DNA of 41,279 bases from Fibrobacter sp. UBA4309 (GTDB taxonomy: Bacteria; Fibrobacterota; Fibrobacteria; Fibrobacterales; Fibrobacteraceae), in contig NZ_DGUN01000061.1 of assembly GCF_002395745.1 (NCBI RefSeq), forward strand, positions 1 through 41,279, written 5' to 3'. Both the position numbers and the translations under genes were made by a program. Numbering within the stretch: the first letter of the stretch is position 1; each line of letters opens with the position of its first letter. The notes beneath the pieces are model-generated. The model saw nothing but the letters and a program-made list of their open reading frames with translations, had not been told where the DNA came from and searched no databases. Of the stretch, positions 13,458 through 22,051 are shown in pieces.

Positions 13458-14234
13458 TTACACCGGGTCATTTACCGGTTTACTGTAGTCGCGCTCACCG
13501 AAGAGAGCCGTACCCACGCGGATCATCGTGGAGCCTTCTTCGATAGCGACTTCCAAATCGCCCGTCATGCCCATCGAAAGCTGGTCGAAGTGGGCGAACA
13601 CGCCGCCCTTTGCGAGGAACTTCTGCTGCAGTCCGCGCAGGAACGCAAAGCATTCGCGGGAATCTTCGGCGACACCGGTATTCTTGCCGATGGTCATGAG
13701 CCCGCGGAAACGCAGATGCGGGAAGTTCGTTTCTGCAAGCCCGTTCAAGAAAGCTTCCGCTTCGTGCACGTCGAGCCCGCTCTTGGTCTCTTCTTCGCCA
13801 GCGTTCACCTGGAAGAGTATATCAAGGATTTTGCCCTGAGATGCGCCGGCGCCGTTGCCGGGGAGTGCCGCGCAGACGCGCTCCAATTTCTCGACCGCCT
13901 CGATGCTCGCGATGGAATGGATGCAGTCGGCCACAATCGCCGCCTTCTTGAGCTTGTTGCTCTGCACGGGGCCAATCACGTGGCAACGCACGCGTTCGCC
14001 ATTGAGTGCCTTGCGCGGCTCGCTGAACTTGAGTTCCGCCTCTTGCACGCGGTTCTCGCCGAAGTCGGTCGCGCCCAGGCTAATCGCATTTTCCACGGCT
14101 TCTGCCGGGTGGAACTTGCTCACCCAGACGAGCTTAACCGAGTCGCGGCTACGGCCCGCAATCTTGCAGGCTTCCGCAATTCTTGCTTCGAGAGCGGCAA
14201 GATGCCCGCGCATTTCTTCGAGAGTGAATTCCAT
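13458..14234 (-). CDS. yggS: YggS-type pyridoxal phosphate homeostasis protein
   Basis: This 258-residue member of the PLPBP family has a single alanine-racemase-like barrel and no known catalytic activity; relatives buffer PLP and affect amino-acid balance. Visible motifs are KLVWVSKFHP with the PLP-binding Lys40, FGENRVQEAELKF, RCHVIGPVQSNKLK, ILFQVNAGEEETKSG, LRFRGLMTIG, and DQLSMGMTGDLEVAIEEGSTMIRVGTALFG near the end, where Ser/Gly residues bind the phosphate. It overlaps the lon stop by one base (TAATG), so its translation is likely coupled to lon. No terminator separates it from the convergent hydrolase gene. Confidence 0.92.
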   Translation of the reverse strand: MEFTLEEMRGHLAALEARIAEACKIAGRSRDSVKLVWVSKFHPAEAVENAISLGATDFGENRVQEAELKFSEPRKALNGERVRCHVIGPVQSNKLKKAAIVADCIHSIASIEAVEKLERVCAALPGNGAGASQGKILDILFQVNAGEEETKSGLDVHEAEAFLNGLAETNFPHLRFRGLMTIGKNTGVAEDSRECFAFLRGLQQKFLAKGGVFAHFDQLSMGMTGDLEVAIEEGSTMIRVGTALFGERDYSKPVNDPV

Positions 14235-16570
14235 TACTTCTTCGCCTTCTTCTGCACGAACAGAATCTTCACGATTTCGTCGATGTGCTTGTGCGTGTAG
14301 ATCTTGAGGCCCTTCTTCGCGGGTGCCGGAAGTTCGTCCACGTCCTTCTTGTTCTGCGCAGGCAGACGGAGCGTCTTCACGCCGGCCTGGAGTGCCGCAA
14401 GCGCCTTCTCGTTGAGCCCGCCAATCGCGAGGCAGGCTCCCGTGAGGCTCACCTCGCCGGTAAACGCGATATCCGGCGCCACGGGAATTCTCGTGAACGC
14501 AGAGAGCAGGCAGAGCGTGAGGGCGATGCCCGCAGAGGGACCGTCCTTCGGCACGGCGCCTTCGGGTACGTGGATATGGATGTCCGTCTTTTTCACGATC
14601 GCGGGGTCGATGCCAAAACGGTGCAGGCGTTCACGCACCAAGCTCACCGCAATCTGGGCGGATTCCTTCATCACGTCGCCGAGCTTGCCCGTCATGATAA
14701 TCTGGCCCTTGCCGCTCAGGAGCATACATTCGATGGGGAGGATTTCGCCGCCGACGCTTGTCCAGGCAAGGCCTGTCACGACACCCGGCTTGCCCGGTGC
14801 CGGAAGCTGGCTATCGAGGAAACGCGGCGCTCCCAGATATTCCTGCAACTGTTTTTCCGTGATTTCGGGCTTGAATTTCTTGCCCATCACGATTTCCTTG
14901 GCACGGTGACGCACCACGTTCTCCAAGGTACGTTCCAGTTCGCGTACGCCCGCTTCGCGGGTCCAACCACGCATCACTTCGGTCACGATCTTCTCGCCGA
15001 ACGAGACCTGTTCATCGAGTTTTACGCCGGTGCGCTCACAGATGCGCGGCAACAGGTACTTGCTTGCAATCTGCAACTTTTCGTGCGGGTAGTAACCGGG
15101 CAGGCGCACGATTTCGAGCCTGTCGCGCAACGCTTCGGGGATTTCGCTTTCACTGTTCGCCGTCGCGATAAACAGCACGCGGCTAAGGTCGAGCCCCACT
15201 TCCATGAAGTGGTCGGTAAAGTCGTGGTTCTGTTCCGGGTCAAGCACCTCGAGCATCGCGCTCGCGGGGTCGCCACGGAAATCGCTCGCCATCTTGTCGA
15301 TTTCGTCGAGCAATATAATCGGATTCATGCACTTGGCACGGCGCAGCGCATGGATAAAACGGCCCGGCATCGCACCGATATAGGTACGGCGGTGTCCACG
15401 GATTTCGGCTTCGTCACGTACGCCGCCGAGCGTAATGCGCACAAAGTTACGCTGCATGGCGTTCGCGATGGATTCCACAAGCGTCGTCTTGCCGACACCC
15501 GGAGGGCCCACGAGACATAGAATCGGCGAACGGCGTTCCGTGCCGGTAAGCTTGAGCACCGCGACGTATTCCATGATACGTTCCTTCACCTTGTCGAGTC
15601 CGAAATGCTTGGAATCGAGTTCGCTCTTCACCTTTTTCATGTTGAGCACGGTTTCGGTATACACGCCGTAAGGCAGGTTCAGGAACCAGTCGACATAGTT
15701 GCGGCTTACCGCATATTCCGGCGACGTCGGCTGCATCATGCGCATGCGGCTGATTTCGTCTTCGAGCTTCTCGACAATCACCGGGGTAAAATTCTTCGCC
15801 TTGATCTTTTTCAGCAGCTGGTCGGGTTCCGATGCGCCCGCATTGTCGCCGTCCAGTTCGTCTTGCAGCTGGCGGATCTGTTCGGAAATAAACCATTCCT
15901 TCTGCTGCTGCGCCATCTTCTGGCGCACATTCTGCTGGATGCGCACGAGCACGTTCTCGTTGTCTTCGGTCACGTCCATCAGCGCGAGAAGCTTTTCCGA
16001 CATCATGTCGAGCGAAGCCATCTCGAGAAAACTTTGCTTTTCGGCAAGCGACACCTGCAAGAAGGGGACCATCCCGTAATAGGCGTTCAGCTGGTTTTCC
16101 ATGCCGAAGAAGGCGTCGACCATGCCTTCGGCAATATTGCGCTTGGCCGCATATTCGCGGAACCTCGAAAGCACCTCGTCAAAACGGGGCGTCTTGGAAT
16201 CCAGTTTGATGGCGTTCTTGCGCGGCGAAACGGTCACGTGCAGGAATCCGTCCTGCATCAGAATGGAACGCAGGTCCACGACCTGCACGCCTTCGAGCAC
16301 CACCTTCACGCAGCCGTTCGGGAACGGCGTCACGTTGCTTACACGGGCGGCCACGCCGACCGAGAACAAATCCAGCATCGGGTTCTGGAGTTCTTCGACA
16401 GTGACGTCACGTTGAGCCACCAGGATGATTTCGTTGTCGTGGTTCTCGGCATATTCCAGAGCGCGAAGCGACATATCGCGGCCCACCAGAATACGGCGGG
16501 TCGTCATCGGGAACACAACGGCATCCCTCAAGGGGAGCATGGGAAATGTTTTCGAAAAATCAAAACTCAT
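14234..16570 (-). CDS. lon: ATP-dependent Lon protease
   Basis: Lon degrades misfolded and regulatory proteins in the cytoplasm. The 778-residue chain shows the N-terminal LON substrate-binding domain (LPLRDAVVFPMTTRRILVG), a coiled-coil-rich linker (IRQLQDELDG), the AAA+ module with Walker A GPPGVGKT and Walker B ILLDEIDK, an arginine-containing ALRDRLEIV, and the C-terminal protease domain with catalytic Ser679 (KDGPSAG) and Lys722 (GGLNEKAL), at the same numbering as the E. coli enzyme. It is LonA type. There is no Shine-Dalgarno sequence; a TATCTTTA box lies 6 bases before the ATG. No CIRCE-like or other heat-shock operator was found upstream. Confidence 0.96.
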   Translation of the reverse strand: MSFDFSKTFPMLPLRDAVVFPMTTRRILVGRDMSLRALEYAENHDNEIILVAQRDVTVEELQNPMLDLFSVGVAARVSNVTPFPNGCVKVVLEGVQVVDLRSILMQDGFLHVTVSPRKNAIKLDSKTPRFDEVLSRFREYAAKRNIAEGMVDAFFGMENQLNAYYGMVPFLQVSLAEKQSFLEMASLDMMSEKLLALMDVTEDNENVLVRIQQNVRQKMAQQQKEWFISEQIRQLQDELDGDNAGASEPDQLLKKIKAKNFTPVIVEKLEDEISRMRMMQPTSPEYAVSRNYVDWFLNLPYGVYTETVLNMKKVKSELDSKHFGLDKVKERIMEYVAVLKLTGTERRSPILCLVGPPGVGKTTLVESIANAMQRNFVRITLGGVRDEAEIRGHRRTYIGAMPGRFIHALRRAKCMNPIILLDEIDKMASDFRGDPASAMLEVLDPEQNHDFTDHFMEVGLDLSRVLFIATANSESEIPEALRDRLEIVRLPGYYPHEKLQIASKYLLPRICERTGVKLDEQVSFGEKIVTEVMRGWTREAGVRELERTLENVVRHRAKEIVMGKKFKPEITEKQLQEYLGAPRFLDSQLPAPGKPGVVTGLAWTSVGGEILPIECMLLSGKGQIIMTGKLGDVMKESAQIAVSLVRERLHRFGIDPAIVKKTDIHIHVPEGAVPKDGPSAGIALTLCLLSAFTRIPVAPDIAFTGEVSLTGACLAIGGLNEKALAALQAGVKTLRLPAQNKKDVDELPAPAKKGLKIYTHKHIDEIVKILFVQKKAKK

Positions 16571-16576
16571 ACACGC

Positions 16577-16584
16577 TAAAGATA
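16577..16584 (-). promoter_or_regulatory. Promoter-like TATCTTTA box directly before lon
   Basis: On the minus strand TATCTTTA ends six bases before the lon ATG. The spacing and the core TATCTTT are shared with lysA and rsmA, and no Shine-Dalgarno sequence is present, so a leaderless lon mRNA is plausible. Confidence 0.42.
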
Positions 16585-16639
16585 GAATCTTCGCTACGTC
16601 GCCATTTTCCCGCTAGGCAAAAAATCGCCCGAGACCCAT

Positions 16640-18562
16640 TCAACGGGAGATTCCCGGCCGGACCTGCAACATGTACTTTCCCGGACCGGGAACGGCTATG
16701 GCAAGCGACGTTCCGGGACCGTTCCATACTCCGCGAGCAACGACTTGCCCTATCGCGTTCATCAGCACATAACGCGATCCCGGTGCAATCCCGTTCACGG
16801 CAACCTGCTTCCCGCTGGCGACAAGGGCGTATCTCAGGCCGGCATGCGGCATGGCAACATGTCCGAGCGCCTCTGTCGTATCGACAGCCTTCGGATTTTC
16901 GGAAAAGAGCAACAAGGCGGTAATGGACTTGGCCGGGAGAGTCATCTTGATCATGTCCGCAAACGCCGCGGTCGCAGTCGTTTTTTCACCCGCGACGGAA
17001 GCATTCACGGCGTTTTCTTTCAGGGCGTTATTCGTGTGCGAAACAAACGTTTCGCCCTTGAGGTTCTGCAGCGTGAGCGTCTTGAATTTCAGGCCGGCAT
17101 CGAAATTGGCCAATTTCAGTTGAACCTCTTGCGCATCCTTTTCAGCGCGGTTCACGAAGATGACCGTGAGCGAGTCGCCCTTGTTCGTTACGGAACTGTA
17201 GGCCGATACGAGCGAGTCCTTGCTGGATATGGACTGCACGCGGTTCGCGTGGCCGTAACGGCTAAAGAGGTGCACCGTTTCGTACATGCCGTCGCCCCAG
17301 GTCCACGGGGTGAAAATCTCGACGCCGTTATCTTGCATGACTCCAAGGAAAGACGCGTAAGTGAGTGCCGTTACCATGGGGTCGGAATCGTTCAGGTCGG
17401 TTTCGGTAATGCCGAGCGTAATGCCGTGATCCTTGCCGAAATATTTTTCGAGCCAGTCGTTGATACGCTTGAAGATGTATTCCTTTTGGTTGTCGTTGTC
17501 CCAGCCTCCGTTCACCATCTTGATCCCGTTTGCTCCGGGATAGTTATAGGTGGTGTCGAATAGAACTCGATGCCAGTTCACGCGCGATTCGTAATCTTTT
17601 TCACTCGGATACCAGTGAATGTCGAAAACATCGAGAAGACGTGTGCCAGAGGACTTTTGCGCCTCGGCAACTTTCATGATGAAGTATTCTAGCCAGCAGT
17701 AATCGCGATCGGGTCCTTTGGGTCTATCCTGTTTGTTGTACGAGGACACGGAGCACCAGAACCATTCGTTTGCGACCACCGGGCCGGTGAGCTTGATGTC
17801 GCCCCAGGCGGCGCGGGCCTTCTTGGCGACATCGATGTAGCGTTCAACGAGAAAGTCTCCCGTGACAGGCAAATCCAGGTCGGAATGCGTGCCGCGCCAG
17901 ATTTCCATTTCGTTGTCCATGCTCCAGTACTTGAAACGGCTCATGTCGAACTTAAGTTCGTCTTTCCAGTGTGGGATAATCGCGACGGTCGAGTCGGCTG
18001 GCCATTCCATGTTGTAGAGCGAGGCGTCGCCCGCCTTGACGAGCGTCTGGCCGTCTTCCGATACTTCGCCTCCGCCCGCGAGGTCGAATGTCTGCGACGG
18101 ATACGAGCCGTGTTCCTGTTTCCAGTTCCAGTCCGGGAAGTTGTATGCGGTGGAACTTGCCGCGTAACCCGTGAGCTGGAAAGCGTACATCGCGTCGACA
18201 CCCGGCATCTTGTCGAGCACTTTTTTCGCAGTGATGTCCCAGTCGTGCTCGTAAACGTTGTTGAACCAGTCCGGGTGGACCGTCATTTTGTGGCGCCAAT
18301 TGTAGCGCGTGGCGTTGTTGCCGTTGTTCGCGCGTAAAAAGTGGATGCCCGCCTCGAGCATCTGCGCGATAAACGCCTCTTCGGTGGAGTCGCTTTCGGC
18401 CTTAGTGTCGCTCACCTTGTCGATGTTGCGGCCATACAGGTAAGGGGAAATCTTCTTCACGCCCTTCTGGGTATCGACGGTAATGTCGATAGCGGCAAGG
18501 GCCGGGGAAAACGCCAGCACGGAACCGAAAGCCCCGCCGGCGAGAATCTTCGCAAAAACCAT
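16640..18562 (-). CDS. Secreted glycoside hydrolase family 44 endoglucanase/xyloglucanase
   Basis: The 640-residue protein begins with a signal peptide (cleavage expected after SPALA). The catalytic part matches GH44: ISPYLYGRNID at the start, RANNGNNATRYNW, YWSMDNEMEIW with the presumed acid/base Glu of the NE pair, FDIHWYPSE, and LGITETDLN with the presumed nucleophile Glu. GH44 enzymes cleave beta-1,4-glucan chains such as carboxymethyl-cellulose and xyloglucan. A beta-sandwich follows, then a C-terminal ~70-residue module (RYVLMNAIGQVVARG...GPGKYMLQV) that resembles type IX secretion sorting domains. I chose ATG 18562, with AAGGTGG 5 bases upstream, over the in-frame GTG at 18571. It is a single gene between clpX and lon and fits plant cell-wall breakdown. 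Confidence 0.85.
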   Translation of the reverse strand: MVFAKILAGGAFGSVLAFSPALAAIDITVDTQKGVKKISPYLYGRNIDKVSDTKAESDSTEEAFIAQMLEAGIHFLRANNGNNATRYNWRHKMTVHPDWFNNVYEHDWDITAKKVLDKMPGVDAMYAFQLTGYAASSTAYNFPDWNWKQEHGSYPSQTFDLAGGGEVSEDGQTLVKAGDASLYNMEWPADSTVAIIPHWKDELKFDMSRFKYWSMDNEMEIWRGTHSDLDLPVTGDFLVERYIDVAKKARAAWGDIKLTGPVVANEWFWCSVSSYNKQDRPKGPDRDYCWLEYFIMKVAEAQKSSGTRLLDVFDIHWYPSEKDYESRVNWHRVLFDTTYNYPGANGIKMVNGGWDNDNQKEYIFKRINDWLEKYFGKDHGITLGITETDLNDSDPMVTALTYASFLGVMQDNGVEIFTPWTWGDGMYETVHLFSRYGHANRVQSISSKDSLVSAYSSVTNKGDSLTVIFVNRAEKDAQEVQLKLANFDAGLKFKTLTLQNLKGETFVSHTNNALKENAVNASVAGEKTTATAAFADMIKMTLPAKSITALLLFSENPKAVDTTEALGHVAMPHAGLRYALVASGKQVAVNGIAPGSRYVLMNAIGQVVARGVWNGPGTSLAIAVPGPGKYMLQVRPGISR

Positions 18563-18673
18563 AAGCACCACCTTTGGCCGCTTCTAGGGAAGCAGCTTCC
18601 AAATAAAAATATATCCGAAAAACGAAATAGTGCAAAAAAAATCCGTCTACGTGGACATACTTGTCAACAATCA

Positions 18674-18700
18674 CAAAAAAACCGGGATTTGCTCCCGGTT
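18674..18700 (-). terminator. Rho-independent terminator of clpX
   Basis: On the minus strand AACCGGGA (18700-18693) pairs with TCCCGGTT (18687-18680) around GCAAA, followed by a run of T residues down to 18674. It closes the tig-clpP-clpX transcript. Confidence 0.9.
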
Positions 18701-18716
18701 CTTTAAAAAAGCGTTC

Positions 18717-20012
18717 TTATGCGACGTTTTTCCCGACTTTTTTCCGGGATTTCTTTTCGGACGAAATGGTCACGGGACCCAGCCCGTTCTTCACCATCTC
18801 GGCCGTAACCAGGAGTTTCTTTGCGCCGGAACCGGGCATTTCGAACATCGCCTTCTGCAAGGCCTTTTCCACAACGGAACGGAGCCCGCGGGCGCCAGTC
18901 TTTCGGCTCATGGTCTCACGCACGATTTCCTTGAGGGCCTCTTCCTCGAATTCGAGCTCGATGCCATCCATCGCGAAGAGGCTCTTGAACTGTTTCACGA
19001 GGGCGTTCTTCGGCTGCGTCAAGATATTGAGCATCGCGTCTTCGTCCAGTTCCTCGAGCGCCACGGCGATCGGCAAGCGTCCGACAATTTCGGGAATGAG
19101 TCCAAACTTGATAAGGTCATCGGGTTCGAGTTGCCTGAACAGTTCGCTCAGCGTATTGTCCTTTTCGCTGCGGATGTCGGCACCGAAGCCCATTCCGCCC
19201 TTGTTCACGCGCTGGGCGATTATCTTGTCGAGCGTCTCGAACGCACCCCCGCAAATGAACAGGATGTTCTTCGTATTCACCTGAACCAGCGGCTGTTCCG
19301 GATGCTTGCGCCCGCCCTTCGGCGGAACGGCGGCGACAGTGCCTTCCAAAAGTTTCAACAGGCCCTGCTGTACGCCTTCGCCACTCACGTCGCGCGTGAT
19401 GGAAGGGTTCGCCGTCTTCCTTGCAATCTTGTCGATTTCATCGACAAAGATGATACCGCGTTCCGCCTTGGCCACGTCGTAATCGGCAGCCTGCAACAGG
19501 CGCACGATAATGCTGTCCACGTCTTCGCCCACATAGCCCGCCTCGGTAAGCACCGTCGCGTCGGCAATGGTAAACGGGACATCCAGGAATCGTGCCATCG
19601 TCTGCGCCAGGAGCGTCTTTCCGGAACCGGTCGGGCCGACCAGCAGCAGGTTCGACTTCTCGACATCCACGTCGTCTTTCGAGTTGTGGGTCTGCCTGTA
19701 GCGCAGGCGCTTGTAATGGTTGTACACGGCCACCGAGAGGGCCGTCTTGGCCTGGTCCTGGCCAATCACGAATTCGTCCAGATGGGCCTTGATTTCGGAC
19801 GGCAGCGGGAGCGGCTTCTGCGAGGCGAGCTCGGCTGCGGCCTTTTCCTTCATCGCGCGGGACTTGTCCTCTTCGATGATACGGTAGCACATGGAGACGC
19901 AATCACTGCAGATGTGGACTCCCGCACCCGTAATCATCTTTTCGACCTGTTCCGCCGGCTTGCCGCAAAAACTGCAAGTCACGACAGGATGATTTTTCCC
20001 GCTACGATACAT
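18717..20012 (-). CDS. clpX: ATP-dependent Clp protease ATP-binding subunit ClpX
   Basis: ClpX unfolds substrates and feeds them into ClpP. The 431-residue protein has the N-terminal zinc-binding domain with four cysteines (C13, C16, C35, C38), Walker A GPTGSGKT (126-133), the pore-loop GYVGEDV, Walker B IIFVDEIDK, the MGFGADI segment corresponding to the ClpP-docking IGF loop (Met in place of Ile), and the sensor-2 GARGLRSVVE. The C-terminal tail is basic. The ATG overlaps the clpP stop by one base (TAATG), consistent with translational coupling. A terminator follows. Confidence 0.96.
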   Translation of the reverse strand: MYRSGKNHPVVTCSFCGKPAEQVEKMITGAGVHICSDCVSMCYRIIEEDKSRAMKEKAAAELASQKPLPLPSEIKAHLDEFVIGQDQAKTALSVAVYNHYKRLRYRQTHNSKDDVDVEKSNLLLVGPTGSGKTLLAQTMARFLDVPFTIADATVLTEAGYVGEDVDSIIVRLLQAADYDVAKAERGIIFVDEIDKIARKTANPSITRDVSGEGVQQGLLKLLEGTVAAVPPKGGRKHPEQPLVQVNTKNILFICGGAFETLDKIIAQRVNKGGMGFGADIRSEKDNTLSELFRQLEPDDLIKFGLIPEIVGRLPIAVALEELDEDAMLNILTQPKNALVKQFKSLFAMDGIELEFEEEALKEIVRETMSRKTGARGLRSVVEKALQKAMFEMPGSGAKKLLVTAEMVKNGLGPVTISSEKKSRKKVGKNVA

Positions 20013-20602
20013 TAAACGCCCTCTTTACGCGGAACGAAAACCTCGTCGATAACACCGAAGGCCTTGGCTTCTTCAGGACCCATGTAAAAATCGCGGTCCG
20101 TCTTTTCGCGGACTTCGTCGATAGACTTGCCCGTATGCTTCGCGACAATCTCGGTCAGGGTATCCTTGGTACGCACGATTTCCTTCGCCGTAATCTGGAT
20201 ATCGGTAGACTGGCCGGTGGCCGCGCCAGACGGCTGGTGCAGCATAATGCGGGAATGCGGGAGCGCATAGCGCTTGCCCTTGGTGCCGGCGGCCAGGAGG
20301 ACCGCGGCCATCGAGGCGCAACTGCCAATGCAGATGGTCGCGATGTTCGGGCGCACGTGCTGCATGGTATCGTAAATGGCAAGCCCTGCCGACACGTAAC
20401 CACCGGGGCTGTTGATGTAGAGCGTGATATCCTTTTCCGGATTCTCGTATTCCAGGAATATCAACTGCGCCATGACGTTGTTCGCCACTTCGTCGTTGAT
20501 GGGCGTACCCAAGAAGATAATGCGTTCCTTGAGGAGACGGGAATAGATATCGTAAGCGCGCTCACCGCGACCGGTATTCTCTATGACGGTAGGGATGATC
20601 AT
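20012..20602 (-). CDS. clpP: ATP-dependent Clp protease proteolytic subunit ClpP
   Basis: The 196-residue serine protease has the triad Ser97 (GSCASMAA), His122 (MLHQPSG) and Asp171 (DRDFYMG), plus the oxyanion region NSPGG. In the family it forms a double heptameric chamber that works with ClpX or ClpA/C. It lies between tig and clpX, the usual bacterial order tig-clpP-clpX. The start MIIPTVIE is supported by AGAGG 7 bases before the ATG and by the short N-terminus typical of ClpP. Confidence 0.96.
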   Translation of the reverse strand: MIIPTVIENTGRGERAYDIYSRLLKERIIFLGTPINDEVANNVMAQLIFLEYENPEKDITLYINSPGGYVSAGLAIYDTMQHVRPNIATICIGSCASMAAVLLAAGTKGKRYALPHSRIMLHQPSGAATGQSTDIQITAKEIVRTKDTLTEIVAKHTGKSIDEVREKTDRDFYMGPEEAKAFGVIDEVFVPRKEGV

Positions 20603-20615
20603 TTACAAGACCTCT

Positions 20616-21872
20616 TTACTTGGATTCGGTAGCCGGACGGATGCCGACGATGAAGTCAGCAGCCAACTGAATGCGCAGTTCTTCGCGCAGGCCGTTGATA
20701 CGGCCGGACTGGCGGAAATGACCCTTGAGGGTTTCGAAATCCACCTGGTAGGCCTGGGCCATGAGCTTGAGGCGTTCGTCCACGGATTCCTGCGTAGCCT
20801 TGAGCTTTTCCTTGGTGGCGACGAAGTCCAAAATGCGGTGCTTCTTGATTTCGCGGATTGCTTCGGCGGAGAGGCTGTTGATCTGTTCTTCCGTCGGTTC
20901 CACGGCATCCTTGGGATCCTGCACGTTGCGGTTGATGGACCACTTGATGAGATCCACCACGCGGGCATGCGGCACGTCGAACGGGTTGCTTTCGATGAGC
21001 TTGTCGATAGCTTCGTCGACAGCCTTCGTCTTGGCGGCGTCGCGCTTGCGGTTGGCAAGGCTTTCGGCAATGTTGTTCTTCAGGTCGGCTTCGTCCTTGA
21101 CGCCGATCTGCTTGCAGAATTCTTCGTCGAAGGTCGGCGGAACGATTTCACGCACGTCGGTGATTTCCACGTTGAACTGGGCGGTCTTGCCACGGTAGCG
21201 TTCGTCCTTGTGGTCATCCGGGTACTGGAAGTTGATTTCCTTCTTGTCACCGGCCTTGACGCCCATGAGGCCCTGGTCAAATCCCGGGCTGGCGGATTCG
21301 CCGAGCAGGCTGCGGAATTCCTTGTTTTCGGGGAGCGTCTGCTTTTCGCCGTCGATAACGACTTCGATGTAGTTGCCGACCACCACGTCGCCCTTGCCGG
21401 CAGCGCGGTCCACGTGTTCGTCGCGGCTCCACATCTGGATCATGCGGTTCAGTTCGTCCTGGATTTCTTCTTCGTGCACTGCGGTATCCGGAACGGTCAC
21501 GCCCGTGTCGGCATAGCCCTTGATATCGATTTCGGGGTCAATTTCGACTTCGACGGTCAGCTTGACGCTGGTTTCCTTGTCATCCTTGAAATCGGTCACC
21601 TTGAGGGGGCCAACCGGAAGAATGCCCGCCTTCTTCAGTTCTTCGTTGATGACCTTGTCGACCGTCTCGTTCACGACTTCGTGGCGGATGGTGTCACCGA
21701 ACTGCTTCAGGATCATGGCCTTCGGAACCATGCCCTGGCGGAAGCCCTTCAGGGCAACCTGCTTCTTATACTGGGCAAGCTTCTTTTCAAAAGGAGCCTT
21801 AAGGTCCTCCTGGGGGATTGTGACGTCGAGGGTGCGCAGCGTGGCGCTGGTCTCTTTGATTTCAACGGACAT
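20616..21872 (-). CDS. tig: Trigger factor (ribosome-associated chaperone)
   Basis: Trigger factor binds the ribosome near L23 and protects nascent chains. The 418-residue protein shows the N-terminal ribosome-binding signature KGFRQGMVPKAMI (matching GFRxGxxP), a central FKBP-like domain (AGKGDVVVGNYIEVVIDG...PGFDQGLMGVKAGDKKEINF), and a helical C-terminal domain. I chose the ATG at 21872 (MSVEIKETSATLRTLDV): a GGAG lies 8 bases upstream and the N-terminus then matches the family; a longer frame to 21935 would run into the tRNA gene. It begins 38 bases after tRNA-Leu, and clpP follows after 13 bases. Confidence 0.95.
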   Translation of the reverse strand: MSVEIKETSATLRTLDVTIPQEDLKAPFEKKLAQYKKQVALKGFRQGMVPKAMILKQFGDTIRHEVVNETVDKVINEELKKAGILPVGPLKVTDFKDDKETSVKLTVEVEIDPEIDIKGYADTGVTVPDTAVHEEEIQDELNRMIQMWSRDEHVDRAAGKGDVVVGNYIEVVIDGEKQTLPENKEFRSLLGESASPGFDQGLMGVKAGDKKEINFQYPDDHKDERYRGKTAQFNVEITDVREIVPPTFDEEFCKQIGVKDEADLKNNIAESLANRKRDAAKTKAVDEAIDKLIESNPFDVPHARVVDLIKWSINRNVQDPKDAVEPTEEQINSLSAEAIREIKKHRILDFVATKEKLKATQESVDERLKLMAQAYQVDFETLKGHFRQSGRINGLREELRIQLAADFIVGIRPATESK

Positions 21873-21910
21873 ACAAAAACTCCGATATGCTTTTTTGGTT
21901 AAAAAATTTC

Positions 21911-21993
<83 letters not shown>

Positions 21994-22001
21994 TCCGCAC
22001 C

Positions 22002-22009
22002 CAAATTTA
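22002..22009 (-). promoter_or_regulatory. Promoter-like TAAATTTG box before tRNA-Leu
   Basis: TAAATTTG on the minus strand is an exact TAnnTTTG match, 11 bases before the mature 5' end of the tRNA, which would give a short 5' leader for RNase P. A more sigma70-like pair TTGACT-17-TACTGT also lies upstream, so the exact promoter is open. Confidence 0.42.
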
Positions 22010-22051
22010 GAAAAATTCGGTCGGCGACAGTAGTGTCCCAAAACGAAAAAG

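Noticed and set aside
16571..16639. Terminator for the GH44 gene
   Set aside because: A run of six T residues follows the stop on the minus strand, but no convincing stem precedes it.
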